Assembly (NCBI RefSeq): GCF_900091565.1
Contig: NZ_FMCV01000014.1
Coordinates: 1 to 64,000, forward strand
Source: Micromonospora marina
GTDB taxonomy: Bacteria > Actinomycetota > Actinomycetes > Mycobacteriales > Micromonosporaceae
DNA length: 64,000 bases
Direction of reading: 5' to 3'
The translations under genes and the position numbers were made by a program. Under the pieces are notes generated by a model. The model ran no database searches, was not told where the DNA came from, and was given only the letters and a program-made list of their open reading frames with translations. Below are positions 33,931 through 46,293 of this stretch, piece by piece (within the stretch, counting starts at the first letter, position 1; the number at the start of each line of letters is the position of its first letter).

Positions 33931-34959
33931 GTGGACGACGAGCCGGAGCTGCGGACCCGGGACTGGCTGCCGCGAACGGCGGCGCTGGTCCTCGGCACCC
34001 TGGCGCTGGCGAGCGCGTTCATCGCCGCCTACGTCGGCGCGCTGCACAAGCCCGACCCGCGCGACGTACCGGTCGCCGTCGTCACCAGCGACCAGCAGGC
34101 CCAGGCCGTGATGTCAGCCGTCCGGGCCCGCACCGACACGATCGAACCGATCGGGTACGACAGCCGCGACGCCGCCTCCGACGGGCTCAACGACAGATCG
34201 GTGTACGCGGTGCTCAGCTCCGCCCCCGACGGCGGCCTGACGCTCGCCACCGCCAGCGCGGGCGCGCCCGCCGCCACCGAACTCGTCACCGACGTGTTCA
34301 CCGAGGCGGCCCGGCAGGCCGGAGTGCCGCTGGAGGTCACCGACGACGTGCCCGTCTCCGCCGACGACCCGCGCGGCCTGGTCCCGTTCTACCTGGCCGT
34401 CGGCGTGGTACTCGGCGGCTACCTGGCGTCCACGGCGCTCGGCATCTCGCTCGGCACCAGCCCGCGCGACCTGCGCCGGGCCGGGCTGCGGATCGCCACG
34501 CTCGCGGTGCACGCGATCCTGCTCGGCGTCATCGGGGCGATCCTGGTCGGACCGGTGCTCGGCGTGTTCCCCGATCAGGTGGCGACGGTGGCGGTGGTCG
34601 GCGCGCTCGCCGCGTTCGCGGCCGGGATGGTCGCCGCCGCCGTGCAGGGCTGGCTCGGACTGCTCGGCACCGGCATCGTGATTCTGCTGCTCGTGGTGCT
34701 CGGCAACCCCGGCTCCGGCGGCATCTACGCGCCCGAGTTCCTGCCGCCGTTCCTGCGCGGGATGCACCGCTGGAACGTGCCCGGCCTGGCCACCGACCTG
34801 TTCAAGTCGGCGATCTATTTCGACTGGCGCGGCGGTGGCTGGGCGCTGACCGGACTGCTGGTCTGGGTGGTCGCCGGGCTGGCGGGTCTGTTCACCGCGA
34901 CGCTGTTCCGCGCCCGCCGCCGAATCCAGCCGGATCGGCACGCCGTCGAGCAGGGCTGA
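33931..34959 (+). CDS. DUF3533/YhgE-like membrane protein
   Basis: 342 aa. One N-terminal helix (residues 17-38) is followed by an extracytoplasmic domain of about 110 residues (VPVAVVTSDQQAQAVMSAVR ...) and then five to six helices. This layout, one helix plus a soluble domain plus a permease-like half, matches YhgE/Pip and DUF3533 proteins related to ABC-2 permeases. No ATPase gene is adjacent. Function unknown. GTG start at 33931. Confidence 0.8.
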   Translation: MDDEPELRTRDWLPRTAALVLGTLALASAFIAAYVGALHKPDPRDVPVAVVTSDQQAQAVMSAVRARTDTIEPIGYDSRDAASDGLNDRSVYAVLSSAPDGGLTLATASAGAPAATELVTDVFTEAARQAGVPLEVTDDVPVSADDPRGLVPFYLAVGVVLGGYLASTALGISLGTSPRDLRRAGLRIATLAVHAILLGVIGAILVGPVLGVFPDQVATVAVVGALAAFAAGMVAAAVQGWLGLLGTGIVILLLVVLGNPGSGGIYAPEFLPPFLRGMHRWNVPGLATDLFKSAIYFDWRGGGWALTGLLVWVVAGLAGLFTATLFRARRRIQPDRHAVEQG

Positions 34960-35042
34960 CCTCCGGGTCGTCCCAGAGTGCAGATCATCACGCCGTCCCC
35001 CTCCTGTCCGCCGGGGCCGCGCGGATACCATCCAGAGGAGTC

Positions 35043-35056
35043 GGACAGCGCTGTCC
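35043..35056. promoter_or_regulatory. 14-bp perfect palindrome in front of ppc
   Basis: GGACAGCGCTGTCC ends 26 bases before the ppc GTG start. It may be an operator or a small mRNA stem-loop before the ribosome-binding site. No regulator is identified. Confidence 0.45.
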
Positions 35057-35082
35057 TTCGTCCTCGCGTAAGGAGCGCAACC

Positions 35083-37869
<2,787 letters not shown>

Positions 37870-37878
37870 GGTGTAAGG

Positions 37879-37923
37879 AAGGGCCCCCTCTTAACGCCTC
37901 GTGCATAGGAGGGGGCCCTTTTT
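37879..37923 (+). terminator. rho-independent terminator after ppc
   Basis: Perfect 12-bp stem AAGGGCCCCCTC (37879-37890) / GAGGGGGCCCTT (37909-37920), followed by a run of T. Its arms carry the same AAGGGCCC core as the hairpin at 8067. The loop TTAACGCCTCGTGCATAG is of a kind I associate with Micromonospora intergenic repeats. Confidence 0.88.
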
Positions 37924-37951
37924 AACGCGTGCGCCCGGCGCACGGCGCGGG

Positions 37952-38743
37952 CTAGAAGTCGCCGCCGCCGAAGTCACCACCGAAGTCCCCGCCACCGAAG
38001 CCACCGAAGTCGCCCCCGCCACCGAAGTCGCCGCCGCCGAAGTCGCCGCCCTGGTCGCCGCCACCCATGTCGCCGCCCTGGTCACCGAAGTCCTGACCGT
38101 CGCCGAACCCCTCCTGGTAGCCGGCGCCGTACCCGGGGTCGGCGAACGCGGGTGAGAACAGCGCATCAGCGATCAGAAGACCACCGACCACGCCGACGCC
38201 CGCGCCGAGTGCGGTCTTCCACCACGGCGTGGAGTACCAGCCGGCCGGCACCGGCCGCCCCTGGAACCGGCCACCCGGGTAGTAGTAGGGCGTCGCGTTC
38301 CCCGGCTGCGGGCCGGCCCGGAACGTCTGCCCCTGCACGTCGACCTCGCGCTCCTTGGTGAGCGCGCCCGCGCCCTGCGCGGCGGCCAGCGGCGGCAGCT
38401 CCGGGCCCGGGTCGATGCCCATCGCGGTCCGCGCCGCCCGGATGTACGCCAGCCCCTCCAGCGCGGTCTCCCGGGCCAGCCCGAACTGGCGCGGCGTGGT
38501 CGCCTGTTCCAGCTGCGAACCGGCGGCGTTGTACCGCTCACCGGCGTCGGCGAGCGCCTGCCGGACCGCCGGGGCCTCGCCGTGCAGGTTCATCAGCTGG
38601 CCGCCGAGCCGCTCGTACCAGCGCTGCGCCTCGGCGCGGGCGTCGGCCAGCTCGTTGGCCTGACGGGATCTGTTCCCCCGGCGCCAGAGCACGAAGGCAC
38701 CCCCGAGCAGCAGAATCAGGACCAGCCACAACGCGAATTCCAT
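37952..38743 (-). CDS. membrane protein with Gly/Asp/Phe-rich C-terminal repeats
   Basis: 263 aa. An N-terminal helix (residues 3-20) precedes a helical segment with many Ala/Arg/Glu (25-110) and a Pro/Gly/Tyr-rich stretch. A second helix around 180-198 (GAGVGVVGGLLIADALF) follows. The last 45 residues are tandem GGDFGG-type units. The Phe/Gly/Asp repeats are low complexity and could form a phase-separating or adhesive tail. It is divergent from rmuC by 54 bp. No known family is assigned. Confidence 0.75.
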   Translation of the reverse strand: MEFALWLVLILLLGGAFVLWRRGNRSRQANELADARAEAQRWYERLGGQLMNLHGEAPAVRQALADAGERYNAAGSQLEQATTPRQFGLARETALEGLAYIRAARTAMGIDPGPELPPLAAAQGAGALTKEREVDVQGQTFRAGPQPGNATPYYYPGGRFQGRPVPAGWYSTPWWKTALGAGVGVVGGLLIADALFSPAFADPGYGAGYQEGFGDGQDFGDQGGDMGGGDQGGDFGGGDFGGGGDFGGFGGGDFGGDFGGGDF

Positions 38744-38797
38744 GACTCGAACGTACCCACCGGGCGCCCGTCGTACCCGTTTGGCAAGCTCTTGGCC

Positions 38798-39976
38798 ATG
38801 AGCTTTGCGACGCTGGCCGTGGTGGTGCTCTGCCTCGCCGCGGGCGGCGCGGTGGGCTGGCTGGCCGCCCGGGCGCGGGCCGCGGCGGACATCGCCCGCC
38901 TGGAGGCGACGCTGGCCGCCACCCAGGCCGGCGAGGGCCGGCTGGAGCAGTCCATGCGGGCGCTCAGCTACGAGGCCACCGCACAGTCCCAGGAGGCGGT
39001 GGCCCGCGCGGTCGCGCCGCTGCACGACACGCTGCGCCGCTACGAGCAGCGGGTGGCCGAACTGGAGCGGGACCGGGTCGACGCGTACGCCGAGCTGCGC
39101 GAGCAGGTGCGGTCCATGAGCGCCGTCTCCGGCGAGCTGCGCACCGAGACCAAGCAGCTGGTCGCCGCGCTGCGCGCGCCGCAGGTGCGGGGCCGCTGGG
39201 GTGAGCACCAGCTCCGCCGGATCGTCGAGGCCGCCGGCATGCTCGAACACTGCGACTTCAGCGAGCAGGTCACCGCCGCGACCGACCACCAGGGGGTACG
39301 CCCCGACCTGGTGGTACGCCTGCACGGCGGCCGGACGGTCGTGGTGGACGCGAAGGCGCCGTTCGACGCGTACCTGACCGCGATGGAGGCGCGCGACGAG
39401 CGGGGCCGCGACACCCACCTGGACGCGCACGCCCGGCACCTGCGCGCGCACGTGGACGGCCTGGCCGCCAAGTCCTACTGGTCGGCGTTCGACCAGACAC
39501 CCGAGTTCGTGGTGCTGTTCGTGCCGGCGGACCCGTTCCTCGACGTGGCACTGCAACGCGACCCGTCCCTGCTGGAGCACGCGTTCGCCCGCAACGTGGT
39601 GCTGGCCACGCCGGCCACGCTGGTGGCGCTTCTGCGCACGGTGGCCTACTCGTGGCGGCAGGAGGCGCTGGCCCGCAACGCCGCCACGGTCCACTCGCTG
39701 GCCCGCGAGCTGTACGGGCGGCTGTCCACTCTGGGTGACCACGTCGGCAAGCTCGGCAGTTCGCTGAGCGGGGCGGTGACGGCCTACAACCGGGCGGTGG
39801 GCTCGCTGGAGGCGCGGGTGCTCGTCAGCGCCCGCAAACTGGCCGAGCTGGGGGTCTCCGACGACGAGCTGGCCGCGCCGGCGCAGGTCGAGCTGGCGCC
39901 GAGGCAGCCGCAGGCACCGGAGCTGCTCGGCTCGCCGTCCACATCGGCCGAAAGGTCGACGGACGTCGACGCCTAA
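38798..39976 (+). CDS. rmuC: DNA recombination protein RmuC
   Basis: 392 aa. N-terminal helix (residues 3-20), a coiled coil to about 125, then the RmuC nuclease-like domain, recognised from RGRWGEHQLRRIVEAAGM, VVDAKAPFDAYL and FVPADPFLDVAL. RmuC limits inversions at short inverted repeats, a property of interest in a genome with so many intergenic hairpins. ATG 38798 is preceded by no strong ribosome-binding site. Confidence 0.9.
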   Translation: MSFATLAVVVLCLAAGGAVGWLAARARAAADIARLEATLAATQAGEGRLEQSMRALSYEATAQSQEAVARAVAPLHDTLRRYEQRVAELERDRVDAYAELREQVRSMSAVSGELRTETKQLVAALRAPQVRGRWGEHQLRRIVEAAGMLEHCDFSEQVTAATDHQGVRPDLVVRLHGGRTVVVDAKAPFDAYLTAMEARDERGRDTHLDAHARHLRAHVDGLAAKSYWSAFDQTPEFVVLFVPADPFLDVALQRDPSLLEHAFARNVVLATPATLVALLRTVAYSWRQEALARNAATVHSLARELYGRLSTLGDHVGKLGSSLSGAVTAYNRAVGSLEARVLVSARKLAELGVSDDELAAPAQVELAPRQPQAPELLGSPSTSAERSTDVDA

Positions 39977-39986
39977 CACGGCACAC

Positions 39987-40080
39987 GTGACGATGTAGAC
40001 CGATCCGTGTCACGGACTGGTCACAAACCCGATCCGGGTAGTGACACATGGCGTCGTGACACGCAGGATCACCGTCACAC
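39987..40080 (+). promoter_or_regulatory. cluster of GTGAC/GACAC boxes before the subtilase gene
   Basis: Five related boxes lie within 94 bases: GTGAC at 39987, GTGTCAC at 40007, GTGACAC at 40041 and 40056, and GTCACAC at 40074. The repetition in both orientations suggests a regulator-binding region. GACAC is the core reported for the sporulation regulator WhiA in Streptomyces, so that is one possible reader, unproven here. Confidence 0.4.
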
Positions 40081-40124
40081 GTGCCCTGCCCCTCAAGGGC
40101 CCTGTTCTCTGGAGGAAGAGAACG

Positions 40125-43100
40125 TTGAGTAAACCCCGCACGCGCAGCCGGCGACCGTCCGCCGCGCTCCTGGCCTCGGTTCTCGCGGCCGGTGCCCTGA
40201 CCGTGGGAGGTGGCGCCGGCACCGCGAGCGCCGCCCCCGCCACCCAACCCTCGCAGCCGACCGCCGCGAAGGCACTGGGCGCACACGACGCCAAGCTGCT
40301 CGACGAGGCCGAGGCGAAGAACGCGCCGACCGTCACGATGATCATCGCGGCGAAGAAGGGCTCGGCCAAGAAGGTCGTCGACGGCCTGACCGGCCTGGGC
40401 GCCACCGTCAGCCAGCGGTACGACCAGATCGGCTACGTGCTGGCCAAGGTCCCCACCGCGAAGGCGCTCAAGGCCGCTACGCTGCCGGGTGTCTCCGCCG
40501 TCGACCTGGACGAGACGATCAAGCTCCCCGACCCGGCGCCGGAGGCGGCTCCGAAGGGCGCGAAGACCGCCGCCCAGGCCCAGGCGACGGCCGGGCCGGG
40601 TGGTGACACCGGTGCGGTGAACCCGTACATGCCGACCAGCGAGACCGGCGCGGAGGCGTTCAAGGCCGCGAACCCGGCGTGGGACGGCCGCGGGGTCACC
40701 ATCGGCATCATGGACTCCGGTGTGGACCTCGACCACCCGGCGCTCCAGCAGACCACCACCGGCGAGCGCAAGATCGTCGACTGGGTCACCGCCACCGACC
40801 CGCTGGAGGACGCCTCCTGGCGGCCGATGCTCACCGAGGTCAGCGGCCCGACGTTCACCACCTCGCTCGGCACGTGGACCGCGCCGGCCGGCAACTACCG
40901 CTTCAACGTCTTCCGCGAGAACATCACCGCGAACAGCGACGCGCGGGGTGACCTCAACCGCGACGGCGACACCACCGACTTCTGGGGCGTGCTCTACAAC
41001 CCCGCCACCGGTGACGTGCGCGTCGACGCGAACCAGAACAACGACTTCACCGACGACGAGGTGATGCGGCCGTACAAGGAGCGGTTCCAGGTCGGCCGCT
41101 TCGGCACCGACAACCCGGCCACCGCCGTGCGGGAGCAGATCCCGTTCGTGGTCGAGTACCGGCGCAACGTCAACACGGCGCCGGTCGGCGGCCCCGGTCT
41201 GGTCGACTACGTCAACATCGGCATCGTCGAGAGCACCCACGGCACCCACGTCGCCGGCATCACCGCCGCCAACGACATGCTGGGTAACAGCGCCTTCGAC
41301 GGCGCCGCCCCGGGCGCCAAGCTGGTCTCCGCCCGCGCCTGCTCGTGGGGTGGCGGCTGCACCGCGGCGGCGCTCACCACCGGCATGGCCGACCTGGTGA
41401 TCAACCGTAGGGTCGACGTGGTGAACATGTCGATCGGCGGTCTTCCCGCGCTGAACGACGGCTCGAACGCCCGCGCGGTCCTCTACAACGACCTGATCAA
41501 CATTTACGGCGTGCAGCTGTTCATCTCGGCCGGCAACTCCGGTCCGGGCGTGAACACGGTCGGTGACCCGTCGGTCGCCACCGACGTGGTCAGCGTCGCG
41601 GCGAGCATCAGCAAGGACACCTGGCTGGCCAACTACGGCTCGGTGGTCCGCAAGGGCAACGCGCTGTTCAACTTCTCCTCGCGCGGCCCGCGTGAGGACG
41701 GCGGCTTCAAGCCGAACATCGCCGCCCCCGGCTCGGCCATCTCCACCGCGCCGACCTGGCAGCCGGGCAACGCGGTGCCGGAGGCGGGCTACCCGCTGCC
41801 CCCGGGCTACCAGATGCTCAACGGCACCTCGATGGCCGCGCCGCAGGCCGCCGGCGCCGCCGCGCTGCTGCTGTCGGCAGCCAAGGCGACCGGCAAGGGC
41901 GTGACCCCGGCCGCGCTGCGCCGGGCCGTCTTCACCTCGGCCAAGCCGATCACCGGCGTCCCGACGTACGCGCAGGGCTACGGCATGTTCAACGTGCCGG
42001 GCGCGTGGAAACTGCTCGCCAAGGGCGTGCCGACCCGCACCTACACCTCGGAGGCGGCGGTCTGCACCGAGCTGTCGCCGAACCTGACCCGCTACGACCG
42101 GGCCTCCGGCACGTTCGTGCCGACCCCGAACGTCGGCAGCGGCCTCTACAACCGCTGCGCCGCCGACCGCGGCGGCCAGAAGGTCAAGGAGAGCCGTCAC
42201 TACGAGGTCAAGCTGACCCGGACCAGCGGCCCGAACAAGGGCATCAAGCACGAGGTCGCCTTCCGGGGCAACGACGGCACCTACAGCGCCCCGAAGGTGG
42301 TCTGGCTGCCGCTGAACAAGACCGTCACGGTCAAGGTGAAGGCCAAGCCGATGACGGCCGGCGCGCACGGCGCCATCATGACCGTCGACGACCCGGCCAC
42401 CAACGTGGTCGACTTCGAGGTCGCCACCGTCGTGATCGCGTCGAACCCGGTGCCCGCTCCGGCGTACTCCTTCTCGGCCGAGGGCTCGGTCGAGCGGAAC
42501 AGCTTCACCTCGTACTTCGTGACGGTGCCGCCGGGTGCGGGCGCGTTGCAGGTCAACCTGTCCGGCATCGCAACCGGCTCGCAGACCCGCTTCATCGCCA
42601 TCAACCCGTACGGCGTGCCGGTCGAGAGCACCGCCAGCACCGCCTGCTACACCAACTTCTCCGACGCCGCGGTCTGCAAGCCGCAGGAGCGGGACTACCA
42701 GAACCCGCTGCCGGGTGTGTGGGAGATCGAGGTGGAGTCGCGTCGCACCTCGCCGGCGCTGGACAACCCGTTCCAGCTCCAGGCCCGCGTGCAGGGCGTC
42801 ACTGTGGAGCCGGCCGTGGTCCAGCTCCCGTCGGTCACCGCGGGCACCCCGGCCCCGGTGAGCTGGAAGCTGACCAACACCTTCGGCCCGGTCCAGGTGA
42901 CCGGTGTCGGCGGTCCGCTGGCCAGCGTCCGTGCCGAGCGGCCGAGCATCGCCGAGGGCGACAGCCAGGAGTACGTGGTGGAGGTGCCCGAGGGCGCCAC
43001 CTCGTTCACCGCCCGGATCGGCAACCCGTCCGACCTGAGCGCCGACCTGGACCTGACCGTCTTCCGCGGCACCACCCAGGTGGGGCAGGCCGCCGACGGT

Positions 43101-43415
43101 GACTCGGAGGAGGCCGTCACGCTGACGAACCCGATCCCGGGCACCTACCGGGTCGTGGTCGACGGTTACTCGGTGAGTGACCCGAGCACCGCGTACGACT
43201 ACCGGGACTCGTTCGCGTCCCCGGCGCTGGGCACGCTCTCCGCGCCGTCCACGCCGCTGTCCCTGGCCAACGGCGCCACCGCCACCCTCACCGGTGCGGT
43301 GACCGCCCTGTCCACCCCGGCCGCCGGCCGGGAGCTGTACGGCGACATGGCCGTGACCACCACCGAGGGCGCTGTCGTCGGCCGCGGTTCGGTCGAGGTC
43401 CTCGCGGTCAACTGA
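40125..43415 (+). CDS. secreted S8 family serine peptidase (subtilisin-like), large
   Basis: 1096 aa. The signal peptide (to about residue 40, cleavage near ASAAPA) is followed by an I9-type propeptide (VTMIIAAKKGSAKKVVDGL ... IGYVLAKVPTAKAL). The catalytic domain has Asp near 196 (IMDSGVDLDHP), His near 372 (STHGTHVAG) and Ser near 569 (NGTSMAAPQ), with oxyanion Asn in SAGNSGPG. A large insertion sits between Asp and His. The C-terminal half is made of beta-sandwich-like domains. I use the TTG at 40125, with GGAGG 9 bases upstream. Probably an exported protease for nutrient scavenging or development. Confidence 0.93.
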   Translation: MSKPRTRSRRPSAALLASVLAAGALTVGGGAGTASAAPATQPSQPTAAKALGAHDAKLLDEAEAKNAPTVTMIIAAKKGSAKKVVDGLTGLGATVSQRYDQIGYVLAKVPTAKALKAATLPGVSAVDLDETIKLPDPAPEAAPKGAKTAAQAQATAGPGGDTGAVNPYMPTSETGAEAFKAANPAWDGRGVTIGIMDSGVDLDHPALQQTTTGERKIVDWVTATDPLEDASWRPMLTEVSGPTFTTSLGTWTAPAGNYRFNVFRENITANSDARGDLNRDGDTTDFWGVLYNPATGDVRVDANQNNDFTDDEVMRPYKERFQVGRFGTDNPATAVREQIPFVVEYRRNVNTAPVGGPGLVDYVNIGIVESTHGTHVAGITAANDMLGNSAFDGAAPGAKLVSARACSWGGGCTAAALTTGMADLVINRRVDVVNMSIGGLPALNDGSNARAVLYNDLINIYGVQLFISAGNSGPGVNTVGDPSVATDVVSVAASISKDTWLANYGSVVRKGNALFNFSSRGPREDGGFKPNIAAPGSAISTAPTWQPGNAVPEAGYPLPPGYQMLNGTSMAAPQAAGAAALLLSAAKATGKGVTPAALRRAVFTSAKPITGVPTYAQGYGMFNVPGAWKLLAKGVPTRTYTSEAAVCTELSPNLTRYDRASGTFVPTPNVGSGLYNRCAADRGGQKVKESRHYEVKLTRTSGPNKGIKHEVAFRGNDGTYSAPKVVWLPLNKTVTVKVKAKPMTAGAHGAIMTVDDPATNVVDFEVATVVIASNPVPAPAYSFSAEGSVERNSFTSYFVTVPPGAGALQVNLSGIATGSQTRFIAINPYGVPVESTASTACYTNFSDAAVCKPQERDYQNPLPGVWEIEVESRRTSPALDNPFQLQARVQGVTVEPAVVQLPSVTAGTPAPVSWKLTNTFGPVQVTGVGGPLASVRAERPSIAEGDSQEYVVEVPEGATSFTARIGNPSDLSADLDLTVFRGTTQVGQAADGDSEEAVTLTNPIPGTYRVVVDGYSVSDPSTAYDYRDSFASPALGTLSAPSTPLSLANGATATLTGAVTALSTPAAGRELYGDMAVTTTEGAVVGRGSVEVLAVN

Positions 43416-43423
43416 TCCGCTGA

Positions 43424-43471
43424 CACGACGGAGCCCCGTCCCCTCTCGTAGGGGGGCGGGGCTCCTTCGTG
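43424..43471. terminator. bidirectional terminator hairpin
   Basis: Long GC-rich stem: CACGACGGAGCCCCGTCCCC pairs with GGGGCGGGGCTCCTTCGTG with a single mismatched region, and a short CTCGTAG loop. It separates the convergent subtilase and lipoprotein genes. Confidence 0.85.
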
Positions 43472-43474
43472 TCG

Positions 43475-43891
43475 TCAGACGGGGCGGGCGGACTCGACCA
43501 CGAACGGGGTGCCCTGCTGGCAGGTGGTCATCATGCCCGGCTCGGGGCGGCCGGTGACCTCGACCCGGGCGCCGGCCTTGAGCACGTCGCGCGGACCGCC
43601 GACCAGCAGGTGGTCGTCGAGCAGGAGGCAGTTCGGCTCCACACCCGCCCGGATCGTGCCGGTGATGGTGGTGCCGCCGACGCCCGGCGGGGTCGACGGG
43701 CCGCCCTTCCAGGTGGGGTTCGGCCGGCTGGGCGTCACGCTGGGCACGGGATCGGGCTGGCTGGTCACCGGGGCGGCTCCCGTCGTGCTGGGGCTGGGGC
43801 TGGGATCGGCGGACCCGTCGCCGGGTGCGGCGCAGGCGGTCAGCGCGAGGCCGGCGAGCAGTGCGACGAGCACCGTACGAGGAGTCTTCAT
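43475..43891 (-). CDS. small putative lipoprotein
   Basis: 138 aa. Signal peptide with lipobox LALTAC at about residues 15-20. A Pro/Ser/Thr-rich linker (25-70) is followed by a compact C-terminal domain with two cysteines (PNCLLLDD, TTCQQGTPF) and alternating beta-strand pattern, perhaps an OB-like fold. No family recognised. ATG 43891. Confidence 0.78.
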   Translation of the reverse strand: MKTPRTVLVALLAGLALTACAAPGDGSADPSPSPSTTGAAPVTSQPDPVPSVTPSRPNPTWKGGPSTPPGVGGTTITGTIRAGVEPNCLLLDDHLLVGGPRDVLKAGARVEVTGRPEPGMMTTCQQGTPFVVESARPV

Positions 43892-43929
43892 GGTTGGTTG
43901 GACGCAGCGGCCGGCCGATTCGTTCCCGG

Positions 43930-44919
43930 TCAGCCGCGGGCCGCCGCGGCGGCCTTCATGTCGCGCTTGAGTTCCTGCGGCAGCGAGAAGGTCAGCCGCT
44001 CGTCGGCGGTGGTGATCTCCTCGACGTCGCCGAAGCCCCGCTCGGCCAGGTGGGCGAGCACCTGCTGGACCAGTTCGTCGGGCACGCTCGCGCCGGAGGT
44101 CACACCCACGGTCCGGGCGCCGGTCAGCCAGGCGTCCTCGATCTCGTGCGCGAAGTCGACCAGGTAGCCGGCGCGGGCCCCGGCGTCGAGGGCCACCTCG
44201 ACCAGCCGGACCGAGTTCGATGAGTTGCGCGAGCCGACGACGATCACCACGTCGCACTCGGAGGCGATCTCCTTGACCACGTGCTGGCGGTTGGAGGTCG
44301 CGTAGCAGATGTCGTCGCTGGGCGGCGACTGGAGCAGCGGCAGCCGCTTCTTGAGCCGGGCCACGGTCTCCAGCGTCTCGTCCACCGACAGCGTGGTCTG
44401 GGAGAGCCAGACGACCTTCTCCGGGTCGCGCACGGTGACCTTGTCGACCCCGTCCGGGCCGTCGACGAGCTGGATGTGGGCCGGCGCCTCACCGGCGGTG
44501 CCGATGACCTCCTCGTGCCCCTCGTGGCCGATGAGCAGGATGTCGTAGTCCTGCGCGGCGAACCGGCGGGCCTCGTGGTGCACCTTCGTGACCAGCGGGC
44601 AGGTGGCGTCGATCGCCCGCAGCGAGCGCTGCTTGGCCTGCTCGTAGACCTCGGGGGCGACACCGTGGGCGGAGAAGATGACTGTGGCGCCCTCCGGCAC
44701 CTCCTCGTTCTCCTCCACGAAGATCGCGCCCTGGGCCTCCAGCGTGCGCACCACGTGCTTGTTGTGCACGATCTGCTTGCGGACGTAGATCGGTGCGCCG
44801 TAGAGCTTCAGCGCCTCCTCGACGGTCTGCACCGCCCGGTCCACGCCCGCGCAGTAGCCGCGGGGGTTCGCCAGGAGCACGCGCTTGCCGGTCCGGGGAG
44901 TCGTCTCAGCGTCAGTCAC
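43930..44919 (-). CDS. ispH: 4-hydroxy-3-methylbut-2-enyl diphosphate reductase
   Basis: Last step of the MEP pathway, yielding IPP and DMAPP. 329 aa iron-sulfur enzyme. The three cluster cysteines are at 23 (PRGYCAGV), 107 (DATCPLV) and 205 ([11 protein letters not shown]). HGVAPE and [11 protein letters not shown] are also conserved. The start GTG 44919 gives the normal N-terminus. It is divergent from xseA with 88 bp between. The prenyl transferase and GGR-like genes at 59-61 kb use its products. Confidence 0.96.
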   Translation of the reverse strand: MTDAETTPRTGKRVLLANPRGYCAGVDRAVQTVEEALKLYGAPIYVRKQIVHNKHVVRTLEAQGAIFVEENEEVPEGATVIFSAHGVAPEVYEQAKQRSLRAIDATCPLVTKVHHEARRFAAQDYDILLIGHEGHEEVIGTAGEAPAHIQLVDGPDGVDKVTVRDPEKVVWLSQTTLSVDETLETVARLKKRLPLLQSPPSDDICYATSNRQHVVKEIASECDVVIVVGSRNSSNSVRLVEVALDAGARAGYLVDFAHEIEDAWLTGARTVGVTSGASVPDELVQQVLAHLAERGFGDVEEITTADERLTFSLPQELKRDMKAAAAARG

Positions 44920-45007
44920 CCGCCCATCGTACGTGCCGCGTTCCCGCACGGCAGCGGCCGCGAGGCGCACGGGGGCGCTGTCGGTCCCGGGCCGTAGGGT
45001 GGGCGGG

Positions 45008-46282
45008 GTGAGCGCGGGAGAGGACGGGCGGAGCACCCCGGACGGGCGGAGCACCCCGGACGAGCGGAGCACCCCGGACGGGCGGAGCACGGCCGAGGAG
45101 CCGTGGCCGGTCCGGGTGGTCAGCCAGAAGGTCGGTGCCTGGATCGCCCGCCTGGGCTGGGTCTGGGTCGACGGCCAGGTGGCGCAGATCAGCCGCCGAC
45201 CGGGTGCGAGCACGGTCTTCCTCACGCTGCGCGACCCCTCGGCCGACCTCAGCCTGACCGTCACCACCAACCGCGACGTGCTGGACGCGGGCGCGCCGGA
45301 GCTGCGCGAGGGCGCGCGGGTGGTGCTGCACGCCAAGCCCGAGTTCTACGCCGCGCGGGGCACGCTCAGTCTGCGGGCCGACGAGATCCGCCAGGTCGGC
45401 CTCGGTGAGCTGCTGGCCCGGCTGGAGAAGCTCAAGAAGCTGCTCGCGGCCGAGGGCCTGTTCGACCGGTCCCGCAAGCGGCGGCTGCCGTTCCTGCCGG
45501 GCCGGGTCGGCCTGATCACCGGCCGCGCCTCGGCGGCCGAGCGCGACGTGCTGACGAACGCCCGCCGCCGCTGGCCCGCCGTCGACTTCCGCACGATCAA
45601 CGTGGCGGTGCAGGGCCCGGGCGCGGTTCCCGACATCGTGGGAGCGCTCAAGGTGCTCGACGCCGACCCGGCCGTCGACGTGATCGTCATCGCCCGGGGC
45701 GGCGGCGGCATCGAGGATCTGCTGCCCTTCTCCGACGAGGCGCTGTGCCGGGCGGTCTTCGCCTGCCGCACACCGGTGGTCAGCGCGATCGGTCACGAGA
45801 CGGACGCGCCGCTGCTCGACTACGTGGCCGACGTGCGCGCCTCCACTCCCACCGACGCGGCCAAGCGCATCGTGCCGGACCTGACCGAGGAGGTCCGGCT
45901 GATCGGCCAGGCCCGGTCCCGGCTGGAGCGGGCGGTGCGCCACCTGGTCGACCGGGAGCAGCACCGGATCGACCTGCTGCGGTCCCGCCCGGTGCTGGCC
46001 CGGCCGCAGGTGATGGTCGAGCAGCGGACCGTGGAGGTGGCCGCGCTGCGCGACCGCGCCGGCCGGTCTCTGGAGCACCGGCTGCGGGGCGCCACCGACG
46101 ACCTGCGGCACACGCTGGCCCGGCTGCGCGCGCTGTCCCCGGCGGCCACGCTGGAGCGCGGCTACGCGATCGTGCAGCGCGCCGACGGCCACGTCGTCCG
46201 CGCGGCCGCCGACGTCGCCAAGGGCGATCCACTGCGGGTACGCCTCGCCGAGGGCGAGCTGACCGCCACCGTCGACGGCTGA
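45008..46282 (+). CDS. xseA: exodeoxyribonuclease VII large subunit
   Basis: 424 aa. Acts with XseB to degrade single-stranded DNA. An OB-fold domain (about 30-120, [20 protein letters not shown]) precedes the catalytic domain with [34 protein letters not shown] and [11 protein letters not shown]. The C-terminal coiled region ends [10 protein letters not shown]. The first 27 residues contain four copies of the hexapeptide DGRSTP (one DERSTP), encoded by an 18-bp tandem repeat. The true start might lie downstream of that repeat. Confidence 0.94.
   Translation: MSAGEDGRSTPDGRSTPDERSTPDGRSTAEEPWPVRVVSQKVGAWIARLGWVWVDGQVAQISRRPGASTVFLTLRDPSADLSLTVTTNRDVLDAGAPELREGARVVLHAKPEFYAARGTLSLRADEIRQVGLGELLARLEKLKKLLAAEGLFDRSRKRRLPFLPGRVGLITGRASAAERDVLTNARRRWPAVDFRTINVAVQGPGAVPDIVGALKVLDADPAVDVIVIARGGGGIEDLLPFSDEALCRAVFACRTPVVSAIGHETDAPLLDYVADVRASTPTDAAKRIVPDLTEEVRLIGQARSRLERAVRHLVDREQHRIDLLRSRPVLARPQVMVEQRTVEVAALRDRAGRSLEHRLRGATDDLRHTLARLRALSPAATLERGYAIVQRADGHVVRAAADVAKGDPLRVRLAEGELTATVDG
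45023..45094 (+). repeat. 18-bp tandem repeat at the start of xseA
   Basis: Four units of GACGGGCGGAGCACCCCG-type sequence at 18-base period encode DGRSTP. The third has one base change (GACGAG, giving Glu) and the fourth ends ACGGCC. Being a multiple of three, copy-number change would keep the frame. Confidence 0.9.
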
Positions 46283-46293
46283 GGAGAGAGACG

